Shown piece after piece: positions 21,993 through 33,197 of a stretch of 64,000 nucleotides of DNA. The notes below the pieces were generated by a model. The model was not told the origin of the DNA. It made no database searches and was given only the letters and a program-made list of their open reading frames with translations. The stretch spans positions 47,759,587-47,823,586 of the forward strand of contig CM057833.1 in assembly GCA_030068075.1 (NCBI GenBank). Reading direction: 5' to 3'. Position numbers and translations under genes: made by a program. The DNA is from Paguma larvata. Taxonomy: Eukaryota > Chordata > Mammalia > Carnivora > Viverridae. The first letter of the stretch is position 1. Each line of letters opens with the position of its first letter.

Positions 21993-22090
21993 TCTACCCC
22001 CAAAACCAAGAGCACACTGTATGCACTGTATGTTAGCCAGTTGACAATAAATTACATTAAAAATAAGTCCCTCTTGGATAAAAAAAAAAA
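21993..22090 (+). repeat. Tiny L1 3'-end insertion with 17-bp TSD
   Basis: 'cactgtatgttagccagttg' ahead of an A-tract is an L1 3' end. AAGTAACTCATATTCCA (21976-21992) and AAGTTACTCATATTCCA (22091-22107) flank it with one mismatch. About 98 bp of severely 5'-truncated L1. Confidence 0.82.
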
Positions 22091-22107
22091 AAGTTACTCA
22101 TATTCCA

Positions 22108-22331
22108 AAGATGTGGCCATCCATGTGTCCAGAAAGACAAGGGAAGGCCCTCAATGGAAGCATTGTGATTAGAGACACAATGTGGGACCAGTTCTAGGAA
22201 TAAATTCTCCCATTACAAATACATGAATAAATTACTATACAATGTATTTGCCTGCCTAAGTTTTTAACAGCAAACTTTTATTTAAAAAAAAAAAGAAAGA
22301 ATTGATATATAAAAGTTCAATATATAAAAAG
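22108..22331. other. Unassigned short gap
   Basis: Unique sequence with an A-run near 22279-22291. No gene. Confidence 0.4.
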
Positions 22332-22338
22332 TCAAGAG

Positions 22339-22563
22339 GGGTGCCGAGTGGCTCAGTCAGTTAAGCGGTCGACTTCGGCTCAGGTCATGATCTCGCAGTC
22401 TGTGAGTTAGAGCCCCGCGTCAGGCTCTGTGCTGACGGCTCAGAGCCTGGAGCCTGCTTCGGATTCTGTGTCTCCCTCTCTCTCTGCCCCTCCCTCACTC
22501 ATGCTCTGTCTCTCTCTGTCTCAAAAATAAAAAACAAACATTAAAAAACTTTTTTAAAAAAAA
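22339..22563 (+). repeat. CAN-SINE, young-looking full copy
   Basis: GGGTGCCGAGTGGCTCAGTC head, 'ttcggctcaggtcatgatct', 'gctgacggctcagagcctgg' and 'cttcggattctgtgtctccc' are nearly undiverged. TCAAGAG flanks it (22332-22338 and 22564-22570). It retains CpGs (CCCCGCGTC, GGTCGACTTCGG), which suggests recent insertion. Confidence 0.97.
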
Positions 22564-22626
22564 TCAAGAGCCGAATAAATCCAGTTTAAATAGGGATACA
22601 GAAACCAAACTTGTTTACCTGGTCTC

Positions 22627-22997
22627 TGTATTAATCCATTAGGGATGCCATAGTAGAATACCATAAACTAGGTGGCTTAAATAACAGAAATTTATTTTCT
22701 CCCTATTCTTGATCCAAGAGTAGAATGCCAGCAGGGTTGGTTTGTGGTGAGAGCTTTTTCCTTCACTTGCAAATGATTACCTTTTCACTGAGTACTCACA
22801 TGGACTTTCCTCTGTGCCTGTACACTCCTGGTATCTCTTCTTTCCATAAGGACATTAGTCTTAGTGAATTAGGGCTCCCCTTTTCACCTTATTTAACCTT
22901 AATTATCTCCTTATTGACCCTATTTCCAAATATAGTAATGTTTGATATTAGTGCTTTGACATACAAATTTTGAGGGGTTACAGTTCAGTCCATAACA
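22627..22997 (-). mobile_element. MaLR (MLT1/MST-type) solo LTR, antisense
   Basis: 'gaataccataaactaggtgg' then CTTAAATAACAGAAATTTAT, and 'gttcagtccataaca' at the end. Termini TG...CA, more diverged than the copy at 21569-21925. The same family lies about 700 bp away in the same orientation. Confidence 0.8.
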
Positions 22998-23200
22998 ACC
23001 TCTTCCTTGCCTTTCACATGGTCTCTAACACATTTTTAAGAGACCGTATCTAAGAATCTATGGGGGAAATATGGAAATCACACTAATCCATACTATCAGA
23101 GGATCACCTAAATCATCCAAACCTTCTGAAATTTCAGTGTGTTGACCAGTGTTTCTCATTGGTTTGTGTTTCTTCTTCCTAGGATTAAGTCAACAATAAA
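22998..23200. other. Unassigned gap before the large LTR
   Basis: Unique sequence. The next six bases (GAGAAT, 23201-23206) are the left target-site copy of the LTR that follows. Confidence 0.4.
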
Positions 23201-23206
23201 GAGAAT

Positions 23207-24553
23207 TGTTGGGAGCCATCACAGGCACACAGGTTGAGACGCCTCCCTGTGTGGATAAGGCAGATGTTGCAAAGTCTCCTGCTGACAAAATAGCGACCCA
23301 ATACTACCTCCTTCTAATAATAACTGTTCAGGCCTGGATTTCTTGAACTGCTCTCGTTGACCTCAGGGATGTAATGCTCTTTGGTTTCATGGCATATGAA
23401 AACAGGGACTTGGAGTTCAATACTTTTATGGATAATATCTGAATCAGAGTAACCTGGTCAGAAGTAACCTCAAAGTTGCCTCTTGGGGATAGGTTACACA
23501 AATTGATCATACAGAATAGCAATTATGAGTTGGCTAAAAATTAGTGTTACTTATGTAGACGTTAGGCCCCAAGACTCCTTGAACCAAACTAGATTTTCCT
23601 GCAGGTATTGCCTTATGATAAACATCCTCTCAGCTCCACCATAAAACCCCCAGAGCACATTGCTGAAAACTTCTCCCAGTATTTGCTCAATAGACTGAAA
23701 GGTGAGGTTGTAAAGAGACTTAGGACCTTCTCTGGAGGCTAGCTTAGGCCGAAAGTTAAGAGCACTGTTTACAGATAAGGCACAAGCAGAAGCCAAACAA
23801 AAGTAGCTACACATACCTTCACTGATCAACAAGAAATATTGAGCACCTTCCTGAAGCTTACATTCCATGAATCCTTTTGCAATTCCTATCCCCACACTCC
23901 CTTATAATGAAAAGGCAATAACAAAATGCTTTTATAGAAACTACCATTTGTACAAAGAATAGACATGAGCCCTTATGGTATAGGCTCACTCATTCACAAA
24001 GGAAAAGAACTTAGACAAGCATTGGAGATTATGTCTTTACCAAGTGAGTTATACCTCCTCCATTATGGTTAAAGATTATGGATAGAATGACTCCTAATCT
24101 ATCTATAGATAATTAACATGGGTCTTAAGGCAATAATATATGTGCCCTCTGTTTACTGAGTCTACGACAACAACCCTGCTCTCTTCTTAAACATCCTGTT
24201 ATTTTCTCTGCTATAAGCCTACCTAACTCTTCTTCAAAAACAGTGCATGATCTGTAGCTTGGAACAAAGTCATAAAAATGGTTACTGCCTAAATTAACAT
24301 AAGACTGTCTCCTTCTAGGTCTGGGGGATTCACAAGTATTCTAACCCAAGAAAAATTGTTAAAAATGCCTTGCCACTGATGTAATGTCACTCACTACCTT
24401 TAAATAAAGATACTGAGACCAGCAGAGCAGATACCAGAGTTGCCAGAGATGCCTGCTTGGTGATCAGACTACATTTCGTGGCTCTCTCATTCCTTTCACC
24501 GACATTGTCCATCCTTCAGGGACTTTTGGACTCACCAGAGCTGGACTCCGGCA
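23207..24553 (+). mobile_element. Solo LTR of a class II (ERVK/beta-like) endogenous retrovirus
   Basis: This 1,347-bp unit starts TGTTGGGAGCC and ends CTGGACTCCGGCA, i.e. TG...CA termini, and is flanked by perfect GAGAAT copies (23201-23206 and 24554-24559). A 6-bp duplication is typical of class II integrase, and TGTTGGGAGCC resembles the start of several class II LTRs. AATAAA lies at 24403-24408, overlapping a TATA-like TTTAAATAAA, so R-U5 would be the last 120-150 bp. No primer-binding site, gag/pol/env or second LTR follows, so it is a solo LTR left by recombination. The length is unusually long, in the range of mouse mammary tumour virus LTRs. Two open frames (23328-23522, 23551-23895) run antisense and match nothing I know. 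Confidence 0.8.
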
Positions 24554-24559
24554 GAGAAT

Positions 24560-25254
24560 AGTTTAGACAAATGAGATCTGATCAATAGATCATTTACTTA
24601 CCAAAATGTACCTACTTTCAAGGACGTTTTCTTTGGACTTGGCCAGTCTACACAGGTTTGTAAACTCTACAGTGTTGAACTTTTCCATGCTCTCTGCAGT
24701 AGTCAACAAATGTCCTGTGTACATATAAAAAGTTGCAAACAAGAGTTTATTTCACCTTTCTTTCTACAGGTTTAGATAAAACCTCTTGATCGGATGGGGG
24801 AAAACATAAACATTCTGACTTATCTTTTGTATCATCAGTTAATATTGCACATTATAGAGAAAGATGCTCAGCCTTGGTGAAATGTCTGTAAGTGCACATA
24901 TATGTGTAAAAGATCTCTCTCCCTCCCATACACACAACCACACAAAAACATAAACACATGTAGATACAGTCTAAGAAAATATTCAACACAGCTAGGAATG
25001 AACAAACTGGCTAATGATAAATTTTCAAAGGAAACTGTTTAGCTAGCTTTTGCCCACTCTGACCATGATAATTTCAACTATAATATTCAGTTGCTTTGTA
25101 CTTATACATAATAATACCTGAAGATTATTCGTCCTAGTATTTCCTAAGACCAAAAGAATTGTTATGGAAATGAAAGTAAGGGTACTGTAGGAAGAAGTCA
25201 CAACATAGACAATGGCAGTTAAGCAGGAAACATAGAATGCATACAAAGAACAAA
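24560..25254. other. Unassigned noncoding stretch
   Basis: No gene or nameable repeat. Unique, AT-rich. Confidence 0.4.
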
Positions 25255-25560
25255 GATTAAATTTGACAGAGAGAATTAAGGATGAAAAATAGGAATAATG
25301 GTAAAAACTTTTTGGAAAGAATGACTAGGCAGATAACAAAGGATCTGTAGGCTGGTATATGTAGTTTGATATTTTCTTTAAGCACCAAATAACAGTGGAA
25401 GGTTTCTGGAAAAAAGTGACATAATCAGAACTTTGCTGTAGGAAATTAACATGGTAGGCATGTGTGAAATTAATCAAAGGAAAGAGAATTGGAGAAATCA
25501 TTTAGAATTCTAATAGGAAAATGTGACATGATAGTCAAAACAGAAGCAGCAGAGTGTCAC
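25255..25560 (-). repeat. L2 fragment (antisense)
   Basis: 'ggaaaaaagtgacataatca' followed by GAACTTTGCTGTAGG matches the antisense L2 segment 'gagtgacatgatctgac...'. The rest is strongly decayed. Confidence 0.6.
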
Positions 25561-26379
25561 TAGAAACTTAACATTTGTAATTTTAACATTAACATTTTTC
25601 ACCTATTCATAACAAACCTGCAAGTTTCCTAACACAAAGAATTTCTCATTTTGTTGAGGCATGAATTTGAATTGCATGCTGTATAAGACAGATGTGAGGA
25701 AATTAGTCCCTCAATCTACTAAGTGAGTCTAGCTAAATGCCTTGTAACCATTCCTCAGCCCAATATACTCCACTTCCTCATATACACAGAGGCAAGGGAA
25801 AGTTTGTAGATTTGACTTAGGAGCTACACAAAGCAAAAACACAGTGACTTCCACTTAACTGGACTAGCAATGGCAAGGGCTGAAAATGGAAACAATACCC
25901 TCCAATCATTGACAGCTTCACATAAAGGCCAAGGCAAAAGAACCAACTCCCACAGCTGGATAATTCCAGAATCTCCAAAGTGTCCCATTATTAAAATCTT
26001 TTCCTAAACATTTGGCATGAAAATGCTACATTAAACCCTTTGAAGTAAGATCTTTGTGAAAATATGAATTCCATCTCAAGGTTCAAAAGACCATTTGCCA
26101 AAATGATGTTAACAGGAGCCTTTCCCATGAAGCACTTGAACTGAGGTAGAGGATTATAGGGATAGGGCCACATCAGGGTAGTATTTTAGCAAGATAGACC
26201 ATGGCACTATATCATGGAAAATAATACCAACTAAATGGGGAAGGAGTCAAGAGTCACATTAAGAAATAGCTGGCCAAGCACACATTAAAGATAGTAAGCA
26301 TATATGAATCTAGTGCCCAGTGTAGCTTGAGGCAAGTGATTTTTGTCAAATATCATTAATTAAGCAACAATATTAGAGA
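25561..26379. other. Unassigned noncoding stretch
   Basis: About 800 bp in which I recognise neither a gene nor a repeat. Open frames are short. Confidence 0.4.
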
Positions 26380-26972
26380 ACCATTTCCATATCTGTTGAT
26401 TTATCTTTTTCCATCCCTTAACTTTCATTCTTTCATGTCTATGTATTTTAGATATGACTTTTGTGAACTGTGTTTATCTTGAATTTGTTAATATAGCTCT
26501 CCTCATAATCTTTGCCTTTCAGAGTATAGTTCATTTACATTTACCATAATGATTTATCTGAATTTATTACTACAACGTTACTATGTACTTTGTCTTTCAC
26601 TTGGCTTTTTTCTGTTTATTTTTCTTTTTTAATCTATTTTTAGATTATTTTTCTCAATATTTTTGTCCTTACTATATATCATATTTAACTTGCATACTTA
26701 GTTTACCAAAGTCTTAGCAATACCTTATCCTCCTTCTTATCAATACCCACCCAATTTATATATGATATTGTTGCCATGTATTTTAATTTTGCATTATTTT
26801 ATTTTTATCCCACTGAAACATTTTTGTTTTACAAATCGATATTTATTCATTTGGCTATCATTTTTTATTATTGTTTATCATTCCACATTACACCTTAAGC
26901 CTTTGATATGCAATAACTTCTGTCTCCTTGAAGTCGATAACTCAGGATTTTCTAAAATAAGAATCTATAACC

Positions 26973-28579
26973 CTGAATAGCCAAAGCAATCCTGAAAAAG
27001 AAAACCAAAGCTGGAGGCATCACAATCCTGGACTTGAAGATTTATTACAAGGCTGTAATCATCAAGACAGTATGGTACTGGCACAAAAACAGACAGATCA
27101 ATGGAACACAATAGAGATCCCAGGAATGGACCCACAAATGTATGGCCAACTAATCTTTGACAATGTAGGAAAGAATATCCAATAGAATAAAGACAGTCTC
27201 TTCAGTAAATGGTGCTGGGAAAACTGGACAGCAATATGTGGGAAAATGAACCTGGACCACTTTATTATACCATACATAAAAATAAACTCAAAATGGATGA
27301 AAGACCTAAACGTAGGACAGGAAGCCATCAAAATCCTAGAGGAGAAAGCAGGCAAAAACCTCTTTGACCTCAGCCACAGCTATTTCTTATTCAACATGTC
27401 TCTGGAGGCAAGGGAAACAATAGCAAAAATGAACTATTGGGACACCATCAAAATAAAATCTTCTGTACAGCAAAAGAAACAGTCCGCAAAACTAAAAGGC
27501 AACCAATGGAATGGGAGAAGATATTTGCAAATGACATATCAGATAAAGGGTTAGTACGCAAAATCTGTAAAGAATTTATCAAACTCAACACCCGAAAAAC
27601 AAAAATCCAGTGAAGAATGGTCAAAAGGCAAGAATAGACACTTCTCCAAAGAAGACATACAGATGGCTAACAGACACATGAAAAAATGCTCAACGTCACT
27701 GATCATCAGGGAAATACAAATTGAAACGACAATGAGATACCACCTCACACCAGTCAGAATGGCTAACATTAACAACTCAGGTAACAACAGATGCTGGCGA
27801 GGATGCAGAGAAAGAGGATCTCTTGCACTGCCGGTGGGAATGCAAACTGGTGTAGCCACTCTGGGAAACAGTATGGTGGTTCCTCAAAAAGTTAAAAATA
27901 GAACTACCCTATAACCCAGTAATTGCACTACTAGGTATTTATCCAAGAGATATGGGTGTACTGTTTCAAAGGGGCAAATGCACCCCAATGTTTATAGCAG
28001 CACTACTGACAATAGCCAAAATATGTAAAGAGCCAAAATGTTCTTTGACAGATGAATGGATTAAGATGTGGTGTGTGTATATGTATGTATATATATACAT
28101 ACACACACACACATATATATATGAGAGAGAATTACTCAGCAACAAAAAAAAAAAAAGGAAATCTTGCCATTTGCAACGATGTGGATGGAACTAGAGGGTA
28201 TCATGCTAAGTGTAATTAGTCCAAGAAAGACAAATATCATATGACTTCACTCACAAAACAGATGAACATAAGGAAAGAGAAGCAAAAATATTATAAAAAC
28301 AGGGAAGGGGACAAAACATAAGAGACTCTTAAATACAGACCCTTAAATACAGAAAACAGAGTGCTGCTGGAGGAGTTGTGGGAGGGAGGATAGGCTAAAT
28401 GGATAAGGGGCATTAAGGAAGACACTTGTTGGGATGAGACACTTGTAAGACTGGGTGTTATACATAGGGAATTAATCACTGGAATCTACTCCTGAAATCA
28501 TTGTTGCACTATGTGCTAACTAACTTGGATGTAAATTAAAAAAATAAATTAATTTTTAAAAATTATTTAAAAAAATAAT
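26973..28579 (+). mobile_element. 5'-truncated L1: ORF2 C-terminal part and 3' end
   Basis: Begins within ORF2 at 'accctgaatagccaaagcaa' and runs to an L1 3' end ('tgctaactaacttggatgta') with an A-rich tail. Recognisable ORF2 C-terminal peptides include MKDLNVGQEAIKILEEKAG near 27300, RHMKKCSTS and [13 protein letters not shown] near 27670-27770, NNRCWRGC, and MFIAALLTIAKICKEPKC near 27990. These are spread over different frames because of frameshifts (one near 27460) and stops (TGA at 27611), so the copy is dead. A TG/TA/CA microsatellite (28071-28130) replaces part of ORF2. It is better preserved than the flanking L1M. Confidence 0.93.
28071..28130. repeat. Compound TG/TA/CA/GA microsatellite in L1
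   Basis: TGTGTATATGTATG, then TATATATACATACACACAC and ATATATATATGAGAGAGA, within the L1 ORF2 region. Confidence 0.9.
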
Positions 28580-29203
28580 CTGTTAGTAAGTGCAAATTCT
28601 GTTTGAAAACTTTACTCCTCTTTTATTATTGAAAGGTAGCTTCGTTGGTTATACAATTCTGAGTTGACAAGTATTTCCCCCTGGCATATGGAAGATACCA
28701 TTCCACATCTAGTTTTCATTGTTGCTGTTCAAAAGTCAGATGACAGCCTAATTAATATTCCTTTATAAGTGATGTATATTTTATTCTCTGGCTGTTTTAA
28801 AGCTGTTGTCTCAGTCTTTAGTGCCCTGAAATTTTGCTGTGATAAAAATTTCACCCCGGTTTCATCATTATGTGTCTAGGTATAGATTTTTTTTTATTTA
28901 CTCTGTTTGAAATTAATTAGCTTTCTTGAATTTAAGTTTTATCTTTTTTAAATTCTGAAAGTTCCTAACCATAAATTCTTCAAACTCTTCCCCTTCCTAT
29001 CCTCTTACTCTCTTTCTCTGATTAAATATTTATTAGATCTTCTCATTCTATCCATGTATTTTCATTCCCTACTCATTTTTTAAGTTCGTTTGCCTCTCAA
29101 TGCTGCTTCATATCTATCTAGCATGTTAATTCTCTCATCTGCTATGTGTCTAATTTGTTATAAAGGTTCCACTGAGTCATGACTTTGAATATTATATTTG
29201 TCA

Positions 29204-31829
29204 AGTCAGGCTCAAGATGGCTGTATATGAAGACTCAAATGCACCTCCTCCAAAATATATCTATTACTAGAATAATTCCTCCTGAAGAAGAACCGAGGGC
29301 TGACTGACAGCCACTGGACAACCAAAGACACAAAGAATAGTAAGAGAACAGAAAGAAAGACAGAGACATGGTAACAAAGGGAAACCCCACTCCCAATGCT
29401 ATCATCAGCAGTGGGGAGGGATAATACTGACCAAAGAACAGATCTCTCTGCCCTTGGACATGGGGAAAAACCTGAGGTTTAAAAGAGCAACTAGTATATA
29501 AAAGAGACAACACTGGAACTCTGCCAAATGGCAGAGGAGATATGGGAAAGCTCTCTAGATCAGAGGGACTGGAGAAGAAATACATGGTTTATATTTCCAA
29601 CCTGCCTTGGACACCTGGAACAGATCTTTCTTATTCTCTCTTTTTCCTTTTCATTTTTCCTTTTCCTTTTCTTTTATTATTTTTTTCTTTTATTACTACT
29701 TTTATAAATTTATTCTGTCTGTAAAATACCATGCTACAAAAGAGTAACTAGCATATACAGCCAATAGCATATATAACCAGCAAAAGTCACCAAGCACACA
29801 CAGTCTGCATAGGGGGTCGCCATATATAAGACCACTTCTTCAATTTTAGAAGTAGCCATTTTGCCTAATCCTTAGAAACACATAAAATAAAGCAAAAGGA
29901 GGAGACAGAAGAATATGCTCCAAAAGAAAGAACAAGAAAAAAATTTATTAAAAGAATTTAACAGAGATAAGCAATACGCCTGATGAAGAGTTTGAAGTAA
30001 TGTTTGTAAAAATATTCACTGAGCTGGAGAAAAGAATGGAAGAACTCAGTGATACTTTCAATAAAGAGATAGAAAATTTTTTTAAAAGAACCAGTCAGAG
30101 CTGAAGAATACAATAACTGAAATTGAAAAATAAAAAACACTAGAGGGAATCAACAGTAGATTAGTGGATGCAGAATAGATCAGTGATCTGGAAGGCAGAG
30201 TAATAGAAAGCACACAAGCTGAACAGCAAGAAGAGAAAAGAATTTTTTAAAATGAGGATAGATTAAGGCATCTCTTGGACAACATCAAGTGAACATTCAT
30301 ATTCTAGGGGTCCCAGAAGAAGAGAAAAAGGTATAGAAAACTTACTTGAAGAAATAATAACTGAAAACTTCCCTAACCTAGGGAGGAAAATAGACATCCA
30401 AGCCCAAGAAGCTCAGAGAGTTCCAACTAAGATGAATCCAAAGAGGTCCACACGATGGCACATAATAATTAAAATGTCAAAGGTTAAAGATGAAGAGAGA
30501 AACAGCAACATAAAACCTATAAGACTATCAGCTGATGTTTCAGCAGAAATTCTGTGGGCCAGAAGGGAGTAGCATGGTATATTCAAACTGCTGAAAGGGA
30601 AAAAAACCTACATCCAAGAAAACACTACCTGGGAAGGTTATCATTCACATTTGAAGGATAAATAAAGAGTTTCCCAGACAAACAAGATGAAAGAGTTAAT
30701 CACCACTACGACAGCCTTACAAGAAATGTCAGAGGACTTCTTTAATTGGAAAAGCAATGGCCATAATTATACATAAGAAAAATATGAATAAAAAGGTGTC
30801 AAATATGGGGAAGGCAGCAAAATATGTGTAATATGGAGAAGGTAGTAAAAAGGGAAAAGAAGTGGGAAAAGAAAAAGAAAAAAAAGCAAAGAAAAAATTT
30901 TCTTTTATTTTATTTTCTTTTCCTTTCTTTATTTATTTAAGAACGTGTATGAACTTAAATGACCATCAAATAAATATGAACTGCTATTTACTTAGACTGT
31001 TATATATATGAATCTCATGGTAACCACAAACCCCAAAACCTATTATGCATACACAAAAAATAAAGAGAAAGCCAAATAAAACACTATAGATATTAATCAA
31101 TCACAAATAAAGAGCAAGGGAAGAAAGTACAAAGAAGAACTAAAAAAACAGCCAGACAACAAATTTTTTAAATGGCAAAAAATACATACCTATCAATAAT
31201 TGCTTTAAATGTAAATGACCTAAGTTCTCTAATCAAAAAACATAAGTGGCAGAATGGATTAAAAAAACAAGACTCATCCATATGCTGCCTACGGGAGACT
31301 CACCTCAAAACTAAAGTCACATATAGACTGAAAGTGAACAGATAGAACTTCTACAACTCAACAATTAATCCAATTAAAAAATGGTCAGAAGACATGAACA
31401 GACATTTTTGCAAAGAAGACAGATGGCCAACGGACATATGAAAAGATGCTCAACATCACTAATAATCAGGAAAATGCAAATCAAAATATAAGATATCCTC
31501 TCATACATGTTAGAACGGCTAAAATCAAGAAGACAAGAAACAAGAGTTGAATATGTGGAGAAAAAGGAATTCTCAGGCACTATTGGTGGTAATGTAAATT
31601 GGTATGGCTGCCGTAGAAACAAGTGTAGAGGTCCCTCAAAAAATTAAATACAGAAATACCATACGATCTAATAATTCCACTATTGAGTATCGACCCAGAG
31701 AAAATGAAAACACTAACTCGAAAAGATAAACACACTCCTATGTTTGTTGCAGTATTATTTACAATAGACAAGGCATGGAAGCAACTTAAGCGTTCATCAG
31801 TAGATGAAAGGATAAGGAAAATTTAGTGA
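29204..31829 (+). mobile_element. L1M/HAL1-like element with large internal deletion
   Basis: Starts 'gtcaggctcaagatggctgt' (5' region). ORF1-type sequence is at 30000-30760 ('gagctggagaaaagaatgga', 'ctaggggtcccagaagaaga', 'aactgaaaacttccctaacc', 'cagcctt...acaagaaatgtcagagg'). The start of ORF2 endonuclease-type sequence follows at 31188-31337 ('aattgctttaaatgtaaatg', 'catatgctgcctacgggaga'). At about 31338 it jumps to the ORF2 C-terminal region ('aatggtcagaagacatgaac', 'aagatgctcaacatcact'). The reverse-transcriptase core is missing. Frames are all broken, and the 3' end is cut by a SINE remnant at 31830. Confidence 0.75.
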
Positions 31830-31962
31830 ACATGGAGCCTGCTAGGGATTCCCTCTCTCCCTCTTTCTCTGCCCCTGCCCCTGCCCCACTCACACATGTG
31901 CTTGAGATTCTTTCTCTCGCTCACTCTCAAAATAAATAATTAATATTTTTAAAAATAAAAAA
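31830..31962 (+). repeat. CAN-SINE 3' remnant
   Basis: Only the latter half is present: 'catggagcctgctagggatt', CT-rich body, then CTCAAAATAAATAATTAATA. The tRNA-like head is absent, and it abuts the broken L1M. Confidence 0.85.
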
Positions 31963-32059
31963 TAACTTATTTTTTTTTGTTTCAACCTACTGATCATGCT
32001 TATTTTAGTAAATTAGATTATTTTACATCAAACATTTACTCTTCTCTTACCCCAAACCC

Positions 32060-32455
32060 AGTGGGAGAATTATTCTTCCTTGCATCATTGATGTTGGACT
32101 AGATTGTGACTTGTTTGTCTAATGGAATATCAATAGACACGATGTATACCATGCTTGAACATGACTTTAAATGTTCTTACACTGCTTCCTTTGGTCTCTT
32201 GCACTATTTCAACCCACCATAAGAAAAGCATATCCCAAGGGACTACTATACCTTTTTCCTGAGTCCCAGAATTGGAAGCATGTGGAATATACCTGAAGCC
32301 AACCTTCATCTTAGAGTCAAACTCAACTAGGCCCATGACATCCCACAAAAAACAAGTAAAGTCATATCTCTATTTACAAATCCTAGCAAGAAATTAATGT
32401 GTTTTTTTGGTAAATCATTGAATTTTGAAGTAATTTGTTATACATGCTTATATAA
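32060..32455 (+). mobile_element. Old MaLR (MLT1-like) LTR
   Basis: 'gtgacttgtttgtctaatgg' then 'ctcttgcactatttcaaccc', 'ataagaaaagcatatcccaa', and near the end 'gtaaatcattgaattttgaa' with GTAATTTGTTATAC. This is the block order of an old MaLR-type LTR ('...aagccactgagttttgg...ttgttacac'). Confidence 0.6.
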
Positions 32456-32475
32456 AAGTTATATGTACATTTATT

Positions 32476-32684
32476 TTATTTTTTTTAATTTTTAATGTTT
32501 ATTTTTGAAAGAGAAAGAGTGTGGGGAGGGAGAGGCAGAGAGAGAAAGAGAGACAGAATCTGAAGTAGGCTCTAGCTCTGAGCTGTCAGCACAGAGTCTG
32601 ACGCAGGGCTTGAACTCACAAACCGTGAAACCATGACCTAAGCCAAAGTTGGACCCTTAACCAACTGAGCCACCCGGTTGCCCC
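32476..32684 (-). repeat. CAN-SINE (antisense)
   Basis: TTTTTAATGTTTATTTTTGA start, 'gagctgtcagcacagagtct' centre and 'aaccaactgagccacccggt' end. It lies close to another antisense copy at 32967-33182. Confidence 0.95.
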
Positions 32685-32966
32685 ATTTAGTTTATATTCT
32701 GACTGATAATCCCAATATCTGAAATTTGGTGGTTGAATCTGATTATTTTATCTCTAGTTTCTGCTGGCTCTTACCCATGGTATACATTTTCTTCTGTGTT
32801 TTGTAATTTTTAACTCTTAAATTATATATATATTTTTTAACTTTAGGTATTCATTGAGGTTTAGTTTGAGGATTTCTGCAAACATTAGTTAGTTATATTT
32901 GCCTCTTCTGTGCATTTAGGATACTATATATCTAGAACTCTTAACTAGATTCTCAAATTGAGATTT

Positions 32967-33182
32967 AAAAAGAAAAATTTTTAATGCTTATTTATTTTTG
33001 AGAGAGAGAGACCACGTGTGAGCAGGGGAGAGGCAAAAAGAGAGGGAGACCCAGAATCTGAAGCAGGCTCCAGGCTCTGAGCTGTCAGCACAGAGCACGA
33101 TGTGGGGCTTGAACCCACGAACCACAAGATTATGACCTGAGCCAAAGTCAATGGCTTAACCAACTGAGCCACCCAGAGGCTC
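32967..33182 (-). repeat. CAN-SINE (antisense) with perfect 15-bp TSD
   Basis: 'aatgcttatttatttttgag' start, 'gctccaggctctgagctgtc' centre and 'aaccaactgagccacccaga' end. CTCAAATTGAGATTT is exact at 32952-32966 and 33183-33197. Confidence 0.98.
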
Positions 33183-33197
33183 CTCAAATTGAGATTT

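Larger units (their letters stand above)
26380..29200. repeat. Old L1M-type segment, split by a younger L1
   Basis: The left part (26380-26972: 'gtatagttcatttacattta', 'gatattgttgccatgtattt') and the right part (28580-29200: 'tattgaaaggtagcttcgtt', 'acaattctgagttgacaagt', 'ccataaattcttcaaactct') are consecutive portions of a well-known old mammalian L1-associated sequence. They are separated by the younger L1 at 26973-28579. Orientation is left open. Confidence 0.6.

Noticed and set aside
23207..24553. A complete provirus
   Set aside because: Only one LTR is present, and the target-site copies directly flank it, so no internal region exists.
27246..27914. Open frames of 102 and 83 codons that look protein-like
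   Set aside because: They are fragments of L1 ORF2 with frameshifts and stops, not a host gene.
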